Source: an uncultured Alphaproteobacteria bacterium
Lineage (GTDB): Bacteria > Pseudomonadota > Alphaproteobacteria > Thalassobaculales > Thalassobaculaceae
DNA length: 59,148 nucleotides
Assembly (NCBI GenBank): GCA_902629125.1
Contig: CACOPQ010000010.1
Span: 1-59,148, forward strand
Direction of reading: 5' to 3'
The notes under the pieces are model-generated. The model saw only the letters and a list, made by a program, of their open reading frames with translations, had not been told where the DNA came from and did not search any database. The translations under genes and the position numbers were made by a program. Shown piece by piece: positions 25,910-33,228 of this stretch; within the stretch, counting starts at the first letter, position 1, and the number at the start of each line of letters is the position of its first letter.

Positions 25910-26575
25910 ATGTCCAAACGTGTAGTTGGTTTTTTATCATGCTTTATTCTAATTTTACTAGGCGGATGCAAAGCAGAGCTGATTGAAACCAAGATTAAAA
26001 CAAGTGATATAAAACGCGCAATTTTGCAAGGAATGACGACTGTTCCTTTTGAGACAAAGATAACGATCATGGGGGACTCCCAAGATACGCGGCAACAGAT
26101 CAAGTCATTTGAAGAAATAATCGAACAATATGTTGAATTAGATGATGTTGAGATAGAAAAATCAATGATGGGAATGGATCTCCTCATAGAGGGGAATATC
26201 CCGCTGGTTCACGGTGAAGAATTACCAAGAAATAGAACTGATCCTTGGGCTCTATTTATTAAGAAAAATAAAGTAAAGGGTCTATCAGGATCTTACCCTT
26301 ATAGTTTGACCCTTTTGCCAACCCGCAATTTTGGGAGTTTTAAAAATAAATTTTCAGAACTCAATATCCTTCTAACACCGAGCGCATCGCAGCCAGCATC
26401 ATTCAAAATGCGGAATAATGATAAGTCAAAATTTAATGTATTTTCTGGTGGCGCATTGGTTAATGGCGAAGCTCATGCAATTTATACAGCCAACGTCAAA
26501 AGAAAGCTTTCATTAACCATGAAGGATGGGGTTTACGATGCAGCCTATCCAGTTATCTTCTTTCGATTAGATTAA
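25910..26575 (+). CDS. Predicted lipoprotein of unknown function
   Basis: This 221-residue protein has a type II signal: MSKRVVGFLSCFILILLGGC, with the lipobox Cys at residue 20. The mature part begins KAELIETKIKTSDIKRAI and contains no motif I can name. Its C-terminal half is rich in beta-strand-like runs (FNVFSGGALVNGEAHAIYTA). The frame is open upstream to 25832, inside the preceding gene. GGAAGAG lies 7 bases before the ATG at 25910, and the signal peptide starts there, so that start is chosen. It is presumably anchored in a periplasm-facing membrane. Confidence 0.75.
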   Translation: MSKRVVGFLSCFILILLGGCKAELIETKIKTSDIKRAILQGMTTVPFETKITIMGDSQDTRQQIKSFEEIIEQYVELDDVEIEKSMMGMDLLIEGNIPLVHGEELPRNRTDPWALFIKKNKVKGLSGSYPYSLTLLPTRNFGSFKNKFSELNILLTPSASQPASFKMRNNDKSKFNVFSGGALVNGEAHAIYTANVKRKLSLTMKDGVYDAAYPVIFFRLD

Positions 26576-26619
26576 TTGAATGTTTTCTTCCCTTCGCAGT
26601 AGTTTGATATGGAAAAGTA

Positions 26620-27396
26620 ATGAAGAATATAAACCACTTGTTGCCAGGGTTTGAATTTCCGGAAACGGTCATTCAAGTTTCTGAAGAAGAACAAAGACAT
26701 AAGCTCGGTTGCTGTGACATAGATGGATCTATTTATGGCAATGAAGTTGATATCACTATGCTCGGTTTGCCGACGCTTGAAATATTAATGGCTGCTGATG
26801 TCCCTGTCTTGGGAGCGGTTCATTTGTTTCAAAAATTTCATCAACATAGTCCCTTTGTTCTAGGGGAAGCAATCATCGTCAAAGGCAAGATTAGAGAGGT
26901 ATTGCCGCATGAACGGGGGTGTATCCTGAGCTGTGAATTTCGGTATATGGACTCAATGGGTAATGTTCGAGTTGAGGCGCAACGATCTGGGATTGTGCCA
27001 GTCGGTGCTAAGGCGAAATCGCAGGAAAATTTCAGACCTTCGGAGCAATTAGAGGGATTCCAAGAGAGAAATCGATATTTACTTAATCCAAAAAAGGTAA
27101 CTGACTTTAGCTCTGAGGCAGGAAACTTAATTCATTCCGATCCAGAGGTCGCCAAACAACATGGGTTTCGTGCACCAATTGCAGCTGGGCTAATGGGACT
27201 TCATTTCTATCGAAAATTTATCGCGGAAAACTATGAAACTAAATCATTTGATCTACAGGTTTGGTTTCGGCGGCCGATGTTTTGGGATGATGAATTATCA
27301 CTCGTTGTAAGGGAAGTTAATTCCAAAAGGTTTGATATGCACCTACTGGGCGCCAATGGAAAGCCAGCGAGTAATTGCCAGCTAACAATATATTAA
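26620..27396 (+). CDS. MaoC-like double-hotdog protein with altered catalytic motif
   Basis: This 258-residue protein looks like two hotdog units in one chain. The second half has DFSSEAGNLIHSDPEVAKQHGFRAPIAAGL near residues 165-195, which lines up with the hydratase-2 motif GDxNPxHxDxxxA...GFxxxIAxG of enoyl-CoA hydratases. The Asp of GD is Asn here, and the x-N-P part is missing (GNLIH), so classical hydratase activity is doubtful. The rest of the motif is retained. It stands 44 bases after the lipoprotein gene and 95 before a dehydrogenase gene. A thioester-binding or dehydratase-like role is possible. Confidence 0.7.
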   Translation: MKNINHLLPGFEFPETVIQVSEEEQRHKLGCCDIDGSIYGNEVDITMLGLPTLEILMAADVPVLGAVHLFQKFHQHSPFVLGEAIIVKGKIREVLPHERGCILSCEFRYMDSMGNVRVEAQRSGIVPVGAKAKSQENFRPSEQLEGFQERNRYLLNPKKVTDFSSEAGNLIHSDPEVAKQHGFRAPIAAGLMGLHFYRKFIAENYETKSFDLQVWFRRPMFWDDELSLVVREVNSKRFDMHLLGANGKPASNCQLTIY

Positions 27397-27491
27397 TACT
27401 TGCCAAAATTCTTAAGCATGTTGAAATGTAGCTTGCACTATTCCGTCATAACGGAAAATTTTTTGGGAAACAGCAAACTTCTGGAACTGGT

Positions 27492-28496
27492 ATGTCAAAT
27501 ATAGAAACTGAAGACTTGAGCTTAGATGAGATATCTAAACTGGCCAAAACAGTATTTTCGAACAACGGTTGTGATGAAAATAATACAAATGCTCTGGCAC
27601 GAACTGTAACTACGGCTGAGCGCGATGGTTCACTCTCGCATGGCTTGTTTCGTGTGCCCGGCTATGTCGCCTCCTTAAAGTCTGGAAAGGTTAAAGGAGA
27701 TGCGCAGCCTAAAATTGACAATAAACTTGCATCGATAGTGACGGTTGACGGTGACTTTGGCTACGCGCCTCTTGCAATAGAAAAGGGTTTGCCTGTTGCC
27801 GTAGAGGCCGCAAAGAATACAGGCGTAGCGGTGATAAGATTAATTAATACGTTTCATTTTGCGGCACTCTGGCCTGAGACAGAATTCTTAGCGGAAAATG
27901 GTTTGATGGGATTAGCCTGCACCGTATATAAGCCAGCGGTTGCGCCGGCGGGGGCTTCGACACCATTTTTTGGTACAAATCCAGTTTCCTTCGCCTGGCC
28001 TAGGCCAGATAATGATCCTTTTGTGTTCGATATGGCGACATCCACTCTTGCTATGGGTGACGTGCAAATTGCGGCAAGGGATGGACATGAAGTTCCGCAC
28101 GGCACGGGCTTAGGGCCGGATGGAAAACCTTCCGATGATCCGGCAGAGATACTCAAAGGGGTCCTCCTTCCGTTTGGTGGTTACAAAGGCTCAGCAATTG
28201 CTCTTATGATAGAGCTGTTATCGGCCGGAATGACAGGAGACAACTTCTCGTTTGAGGCGGGAGAAACTGACAATAATGACGGGGGACCGGCGAAGGGCGG
28301 TGAATTTATTTTGGCGATAAACCCGCAGCTTGTTGTTGGGGACAACTGGTCGGAGCACTGCGAAGAGTTTTTCCGGCGTATAAAAGCTATAGAAGGGGTA
28401 AGGTTGCCAGGAGAACGTCGCCATAAAAATAGGCGCGACAAAGGACCCCGAAAAGTTAATAAAGAATTATTAGAACGAATTAGAAAATTGATTTGA
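27492..28496 (+). CDS. Ldh2-family NAD(P)-dependent oxidoreductase (malate/lactate/ureidoglycolate type)
   Basis: This 334-residue enzyme belongs to the malate/L-lactate dehydrogenase superfamily that also includes delta1-piperideine-2-carboxylate reductase. Typical features are RDGSLSHGLFRVPGYVASLKSG near residue 45 with the active-site His, and GVAVIRLINTFHFAALWPETE near 115. FGTNPVSFAWP lies near 160, VFDMATSTLAMGDVQIA near 178 and LPFGGYKGSAIALMIEL near 225. These closely resemble the piperideine/pyrroline-2-carboxylate reductase branch, which would fit D-amino-acid catabolism. That subfamily call is inferred. Confidence 0.88.
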   Translation: MSNIETEDLSLDEISKLAKTVFSNNGCDENNTNALARTVTTAERDGSLSHGLFRVPGYVASLKSGKVKGDAQPKIDNKLASIVTVDGDFGYAPLAIEKGLPVAVEAAKNTGVAVIRLINTFHFAALWPETEFLAENGLMGLACTVYKPAVAPAGASTPFFGTNPVSFAWPRPDNDPFVFDMATSTLAMGDVQIAARDGHEVPHGTGLGPDGKPSDDPAEILKGVLLPFGGYKGSAIALMIELLSAGMTGDNFSFEAGETDNNDGGPAKGGEFILAINPQLVVGDNWSEHCEEFFRRIKAIEGVRLPGERRHKNRRDKGPRKVNKELLERIRKLI

Positions 28497-28677
28497 TTGA
28501 AATCGCTTAGGGGGTGGTGGTTCTGCCTTAAAGAATTCTGAGCTGTTTCTTTTGAAGATAAGAATAAAGCGATTAAGGATTTTAGCGAAAGAAGAAAGCC
28601 TAATTATGAGGGTCAATAAGTAAAATCATATTCTGATCATTATGCAGTGAAGCATTTACGTGGAAAGTGGGATTATA

Positions 28678-29028
28678 ATGGCAAAAGATTACAAAAAAAT
28701 TGCGGCAGACTTAACATCCTCAATGGAGAGACTACAGAAAGGGATCCCAGATACAATGAAGGGGTTTGCCGCTATGGGGGCTGCCGCAAAGGCATCTGGC
28801 GCTCTTGATGCCAAAACAAAGGAGCTGATCGCCATTGCTATTGCGGTGGCAGTAAGGTGCGATGGCTGCATAGCTGCGCACACTAAAGCAGCGGAAAAAT
28901 ATGGCGTCGATAGAGAGGAGATTTTGGAAACGTTAAGTATGGCAGTCTATATGGGCGGAGGTCCTTCGGTAGTTTACGCATCTCAAGCTCTTGACTCCTT
29001 TGATGATTTCTCTTCTTACTCGAATTAA
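28678..29028 (+). CDS. Carboxymuconolactone decarboxylase family protein (AhpD-like, with CxxC)
   Basis: This 116-residue protein carries the AhpD-like redox motif ELIAIAIAVAVRCDGCIAAH, that is, E followed by CxxCxxxH, near residues 48-67. The rest (ADKYGVDREEI-like helix, MGGGPSVVYASQAL) fits the CMD helical fold. Members act as alkylhydroperoxidases or thiol oxidoreductases. ATG 28678, preceded by GTGGGA, is preferred over a GTG six codons upstream. It stands alone, about 180 bases after the Ldh2-type gene, and that gap shows nothing recognisable. Confidence 0.88.
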   Translation: MAKDYKKIAADLTSSMERLQKGIPDTMKGFAAMGAAAKASGALDAKTKELIAIAIAVAVRCDGCIAAHTKAAEKYGVDREEILETLSMAVYMGGGPSVVYASQALDSFDDFSSYSN

Positions 29029-29051
29029 AGGTTATCGATTAAACTATACAA

Positions 29052-29471
29052 CTAAGAACTTGGTGGTTGTGGGTTATTGGCTGGATTACTATCTATCAGT
29101 TTTACCTCGTCTATTGTGCCGTTCGCGGCAAGCGGTAATAATTCTGAATAGATTTCCTGAGCAAGTACTTTCTCATATACTTGGTCGCTGTTTCGATAAA
29201 AGGCAAAAGATTTAAGGTGCTTTTCCTTTTTTTCAGGATTTTCGATGGTTTGTTTAGTCCAGTTATAAAGAGGATAATCCTCCACTCCATTTTCCTCGGC
29301 TTCCGTGCAATAGCCTACAAAGGCATCGTATGTACACACTAGCTGTGTCCCATATTTTTCTGCCAAGCTATTTAATAATTTCGAAGCGCCAGATGGTTTA
29401 TTTTGGCGCAAGTTAGATGAAGTCTCTTCGTTAACTCTTATCCTTATTTGATATAGCCATTCGTCCGACAT
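29052..29471 (-). CDS. Conserved-looking hypothetical protein
   Basis: This protein has 139 residues from the ATG at 29471, preceded by AAAGGGC; an in-frame start eight codons upstream has no ribosome binding site. It begins SDEWLYQIRIRVNEE and contains TQLVCTYDAFVGYCTEAEENGVEDYPLYNWTK and LKSFAFYRN, ending with a Pro-rich tail (NPANNPQPPSS). There is no signal peptide or membrane segment. The composition and ribosome binding site argue for a real gene. I do not recognise the family. It converges on the AhpD-like gene, 24 bases away. Confidence 0.6.
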   Translation of the reverse strand: MSDEWLYQIRIRVNEETSSNLRQNKPSGASKLLNSLAEKYGTQLVCTYDAFVGYCTEAEENGVEDYPLYNWTKQTIENPEKKEKHLKSFAFYRNSDQVYEKVLAQEIYSELLPLAANGTIDEVKLIDSNPANNPQPPSS

Positions 29472-29593
29472 TTTTTTGCCCTTTTGATTACTCAATTTTT
29501 TCTCTACCCAGTTGATTTACACATAAGCTACTTTTCTTCTTTGGCTAGATCATAAAAGTTAATTTGTCTTATAATAACAAGCAAGGGGCTAAC

Positions 29594-29625
29594 TCTCCTG
29601 TGAAAGCATTGAGTTTCACGGGAGA
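29594..29625. other. 12-bp inverted repeat (hairpin) in a gene-poor gap
   Basis: TCTCCTGTGAAA at 29594-29605 pairs with TTTCACGGGAGA at 29614-29625 across an 8-base loop, with one G-T wobble in 12 pairs. There is no T run on either side, so it is not an ordinary intrinsic terminator. It could be an RNA structure, an operator-like palindrome or the stub of a mobile element. It lies in the 676-base gap between the hypothetical gene and the DHA2 transporter. Confidence 0.5.
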
Positions 29626-29908
29626 TAAAAATGTGGAATTCTTTTCTAGGATGCAATTGCAATAGGAAGGTGGTCATCAAGCTAATCCGAATGGAGATTT
29701 AAAAACGGCGGAATATGACCCATTAACCCTTCCGAATAGCGCAAAAATTGTCACTCGTGTATTCCCAAGTCTTACGGATGTTAATGTTGCGAGGAAGGGG
29801 TGGCGTTAAGAAGGTAAAATGCCTGATGACATTTCCATCATTGGAATAGGCAGGACTAAAAAGCAGGGTGTCGCGCTTTTGGGTTTTGCGTTTATGTTTT
29901 TAAATTAA
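29600..29908 (+). pseudogene. Possible decayed gene with two in-frame stops
   Basis: One plus-strand frame stays protein-like across 309 bases. It begins GTG-KALSFTGDKNVEFF, meets TAG at 29663, continues GGHQANPNGDLKTAEYDP and FPSLTDVNVARKGWR, meets TAA at 29807, and continues MPDDISIIGIGRTKKQG to TAA at 29906. The opening resembles the N-terminus of zinc-type alcohol dehydrogenases (KALxFxGDxxVE), but the rest does not match that family and I cannot name it. The start overlaps the hairpin. It may be a degraded fusion of remnants or chance. Confidence 0.3.
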
Positions 29909-30147
29909 GCCCTATAGTTGGCAAACTACTTGGCAGAATTACTTGTAGACGGTAAGTCAAGTATTTCCCTCGATGCCTTTTCCATTTCCCGTTTTGGTGG
30001 AAAGCAAAGTCATTACAACAATTTAACCATAGCTCAAAAGTAGGGAATAATTAAATTTCTGAAAAAGAACTTTTTAATTCTAGATTAGATTGGCATCCTC
30101 TAAACAATTTCACCCACGGCCGTAATCAAAACGGAAAAAGGTTGAAT

Positions 30148-31632
30148 ATGGGCCTCCTCATTACCTGCACGCTGGTTACCACGCTTTATGCAACGGCAAT
30201 GACAATTGCCAATGTATCTCTACCGCAAATTCAGGGAGCCCTATCTGCAGGACCTGACCAGGTTGCTTGGGTTGTAACAGCTAATTTGATTGCTACCGCA
30301 GTAACTATTCCTTTAGCTGGCTGGATATCTAATAGGTTTGGGCGTCGAAGGGTTATGGTCATTGGTGTTGCAGGGTTCGCCGTTTCTACTTTGTTGTGTG
30401 GTTTATCATCTTCTCTCGAGGCTTTAATTTTTTGGCGAGTTTTTCAGTCTGGTTTCTGTTCTCCTTTGGCCGCCGTTGCGCAATCTGTGGTTATCGATGA
30501 ATTTCCAGGTGAACAGCGTCCTCGTGCTGTAGCGATATTTATGATGGGGGTGGGAATTGCACCTACGATTGCCCCGCTCCTAGGCGGTTATGTCTGTGAA
30601 ACACTCTCCTGGTCATGGGTTTTTTACATCATGCTACCGATAGCAATATTAGCATTTTTTGGGCTATTCATCTTTGTAAGACCAGATCCTCCTCGAAAAG
30701 AAAGAGCGGAGCTTGACTGGATTGGTTTCTTAAGTTTAGTCGTAATGATTTCTTCTATTCAATTAGTGCTGGATCGAGGGGAAAGGGAAGAATGGCTGAG
30801 CTCCCTACAAATTGTATTCGGTTGTTTTTGTGCTGTAGTGTCAGGTTGGATCTTTTTTTCTCATAGCTTAACAAAAGAACGTCCCTTAATTGACTTAAGA
30901 CTATTTACGGAACGGAATTTTGTACTTGGTATTTTTATACACGCGATATTTGGGATGCTCTTTATAACGCCCATGGTTTTGATGCCCTCTCTTTTACAAC
31001 AACTACAGGACGTACCAGAATTTGAAGCGGGGTCTCTTATCGCTATAAGGGGATTTGCGACCACGATTTCTATGCTGATGATGGTTTGGGGAGCCAGCAA
31101 ATGGGACCCGCGACTTCTTCTGTTATTTGGTTTTGGAACACACACATATGCAGGTTTGACGATGGCAGGATTTGATATGAATACTTCATTCCTAGAAGTT
31201 TCCTGGGTCATGTTTGCTCAAGGCTTTGGAGTAGGCTGTCTTTGGGTGCCGATGACACTTGTTACATTCTCTAATTTGGCACTTGACCGCTCGGCAGAGG
31301 GAGCGATGATGTGGAATCTCGTAAGGAGTATTGGGTCGAGTTTTTATATTTCCCTAAGCTTTATCGTGATATTTCACACTCAAAAAATGAGCTACAGTGA
31401 GTTAACTCAATGGATAATACCGTTTGATAACCGTTTTGAATTTGGTCTGACGCAAAGTTTTTGGAATATAAATGAATTCTCAAGTCTTATGCAGATTTCG
31501 AGTGAAGTAACGAGGCAAGCAGCCAATATCGGCTATATAAATGTATTTCACTTATTTTTATGGGCTTCCATCTTGGCATACCCATTAATCTTAATGATTT
31601 CTTGGCCACCAAAAGGTGATCAGAGCCAATAA
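30148..31632 (+). CDS. MFS drug/H+ antiporter, DHA2 (EmrB-like) family
   Basis: This 494-residue inner-membrane exporter has about 14 hydrophobic segments. Family marks are ATAMTIANVSLPQIQGAL near residue 16 and VAWVVTANLIATAVTIPLAGWISNRFGRRRVM near 40-70 (motif A, the loop 2-3 signature). GVGIAPTIAPLLGGYVCE near 133 is motif C of antiporters. It is slightly shorter at the N-terminus than EmrB. ATG 30148, 6 bases after AAAAGG, is preferred over TTG two codons earlier. No EmrA-like membrane-fusion partner is adjacent, so it probably works alone. It converges with the endonuclease III gene, 26 bases away. Confidence 0.9.
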   Translation: MGLLITCTLVTTLYATAMTIANVSLPQIQGALSAGPDQVAWVVTANLIATAVTIPLAGWISNRFGRRRVMVIGVAGFAVSTLLCGLSSSLEALIFWRVFQSGFCSPLAAVAQSVVIDEFPGEQRPRAVAIFMMGVGIAPTIAPLLGGYVCETLSWSWVFYIMLPIAILAFFGLFIFVRPDPPRKERAELDWIGFLSLVVMISSIQLVLDRGEREEWLSSLQIVFGCFCAVVSGWIFFSHSLTKERPLIDLRLFTERNFVLGIFIHAIFGMLFITPMVLMPSLLQQLQDVPEFEAGSLIAIRGFATTISMLMMVWGASKWDPRLLLLFGFGTHTYAGLTMAGFDMNTSFLEVSWVMFAQGFGVGCLWVPMTLVTFSNLALDRSAEGAMMWNLVRSIGSSFYISLSFIVIFHTQKMSYSELTQWIIPFDNRFEFGLTQSFWNINEFSSLMQISSEVTRQAANIGYINVFHLFLWASILAYPLILMISWPPKGDQSQ

Positions 31633-31658
31633 ACGCAGGATGATTTGGTAAGTAATTG

Positions 31659-32312
31659 TTATGCTTTATTAATTTTGAATGGCTTTTTCCTGTTGGGATA
31701 GCAAGTCGTGCAGATGTCACAAACCCGGCCGTCACATCCTCTCGCAGTGCAATATTCTCTTCCATAAAAAATAATTTGAAGATGCAGTTTATTCCAGGTC
31801 TCGGAGGGGAAGTTCTTTTTTAAGTCTCTCTCCGTTTGTGCAACATTCTTGCCCTTCGTAAGGCCCCAACGTTGCGCGAGGCGGTGTATGTGCGTATCTA
31901 CCGGAAAGGCTGGGTGTCCGAAACCTTGGGACATAACTACGCTGGCTGTTTTGTGTCCGACACCGGGTAGCATCTCTAACTCTAATAAGTTTTCAGGAAC
32001 GTCCCCGTCATATTTTTCTACAAGGATACGCGATAGTTCTGAAATCGCGGCTGACTTCTTTGGAGCTAGACCACACGGACGAATAATCTTGTAAATTTGT
32101 TCTGTAGGAACCTTGAGCATTGAATGTGCGTCAGACGCAATAGCAAATAAATTTGGTGTAACTTCATTGACCCGCTTATCCGTACACTGCGCGCTGAGTA
32201 ATACGGCAACCAAAAGTTGGAAGGAACTTTGATGTTCAAGAGGGATAGGCGGGTTAGGATAAAGTTCATTCAATCTTTGCTGAATAAACTTTGCCCTTTC
32301 ACTTTTCAACAT
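31659..32312 (-). CDS. nth: Endonuclease III (DNA glycosylase/AP lyase), unusual Cys spacing
   Basis: This 217-residue base-excision-repair enzyme removes oxidised pyrimidines and nicks abasic sites. SAQCTDKRVNEVTPNLF lies near residue 40. The helix-hairpin-helix LPGVGHKTASVV near 117 carries the catalytic Lys, and FPVDTHIHRLAQRWGL carries the catalytic Asp. The C-terminal iron-sulfur loop has five Cys spaced C-x4-C-x4-C-x2-C-x2-C, instead of the classical C-x6-C-x2-C-x5-C. All other features are normal, so the gene is likely functional. It converges with the DHA2 transporter and is the only clear DNA-repair gene in the window. Confidence 0.92.
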   Translation of the reverse strand: MLKSERAKFIQQRLNELYPNPPIPLEHQSSFQLLVAVLLSAQCTDKRVNEVTPNLFAIASDAHSMLKVPTEQIYKIIRPCGLAPKKSAAISELSRILVEKYDGDVPENLLELEMLPGVGHKTASVVMSQGFGHPAFPVDTHIHRLAQRWGLTKGKNVAQTERDLKKNFPSETWNKLHLQIIFYGREYCTARGCDGRVCDICTTCYPNRKKPFKINKA

Positions 32313-32423
32313 AGGCTATAGTTCCTTGTGCAAAAAAATATGTAAGCCTAAACTATATGCAATTTATTTGTTAACTCATCAAGATATAGAAATAGTCATG
32401 TAGAGAAGGGCGGTAATATAATT

Positions 32424-33158
32424 ATGACGAATATAAATGAAACAGCTCCACGACCAGGCAAAACTATTTATGGGGCTTCGTTAGGTATACTGTCACTCGA
32501 CACAAAGTTTCCTAGGATTCATGGTGACATAGGCAATGCTGAAACATGGCCATTTCCCGTCCTTTATAAAATTGTAGAGGGTGCCAGTCCCGACATGGTA
32601 GTCCGTAAGGGTGCCCGAGGTTTAAAAGAATATTTTATGCAAGCGGCAAAAGACTTAGTCTCCATGGGAGCTGATGGTATTGGAACGACCTGTGGCTTTT
32701 TATCGCTGTTCCAAGATGACATTGCTGAAGCGGCAGGTGTCCCAGTCGCAAGTTCATCCCTTATGCAAATACCATGGGTTCAAAGTACATTGCCGCCAGG
32801 AAAACGAGTTGGCGTAATTACTATTTCTAAAGAAAGCGTTACCCCCGAGCATTTGGAGTCTGTTGGTGTGCCTCTAGATATTCCATTAGTTGGTACAGAA
32901 AATGGAAAAACCTTTACGACAAGTGTGCTTGACGACGGCGACACATTGAATGTTGATTTAGCTAGAGAGGATCTTGTTTCTGCGGCAAATGAATTAGTGG
33001 CGGAGTATCCGGAGGTAGGCGCAATTGTTCTGGAATGTACTAATATGGGCCCCTTTAGCAAAGATATTAATTTATCGCTCGGGTTACCCGTTTATGATGT
33101 GATTTCCTATCTAACTTGGTTCCATGCGGGGCTTCGGCCGCAGAGGTATCGTGTTTAA
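32424..33158 (+). CDS. Aspartate/glutamate racemase superfamily protein
   Basis: This 244-residue protein has the two catalytic Cys regions of Asp/Glu/hydantoin racemases: GIGTTCGFLSLF near residue 86 and VLECTNMGPF near 200. The rest alternates strands and helices as expected (KRVGVITISKESVTPEHLESVGV near 127). The family includes amino-acid and hydantoin racemases and maleate isomerases, and the substrate is not fixed by these motifs. It lies between endonuclease III (divergent) and the second Baeyer-Villiger gene (70 bases downstream, same strand). With N-carbamoylase and hydantoinase A/B elsewhere in the window, a racemase role in that chemistry is possible. Confidence 0.8.
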   Translation: MTNINETAPRPGKTIYGASLGILSLDTKFPRIHGDIGNAETWPFPVLYKIVEGASPDMVVRKGARGLKEYFMQAAKDLVSMGADGIGTTCGFLSLFQDDIAEAAGVPVASSSLMQIPWVQSTLPPGKRVGVITISKESVTPEHLESVGVPLDIPLVGTENGKTFTTSVLDDGDTLNVDLAREDLVSAANELVAEYPEVGAIVLECTNMGPFSKDINLSLGLPVYDVISYLTWFHAGLRPQRYRV

Positions 33159-33228
33159 TTTATTCGATGGAAACATAGTTTGAATAAAATTATAGTAATT
33201 TCGCTGCAAGTGTTATGGAAAGTAGATT

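Larger units (their letters stand above)
29472..30147. other. 676-base gap with hairpin and decayed frame
   Basis: This is the longest gene-free stretch in the window. It contains the 12-bp inverted repeat at 29594-29625 and a protein-like frame with two stops (29600-29908). The final 240 bases, before the DHA2 transporter, show no recognisable coding or repeat content and should contain its promoter. No transposase remnant or tRNA is visible. Confidence 0.45.

Noticed and set aside
28991..29215. 74-codon plus-strand frame over the hypothetical gene
   Set aside because: It overlaps the end of the AhpD-like gene and lies antisense to a better supported minus-strand gene with a ribosome binding site.
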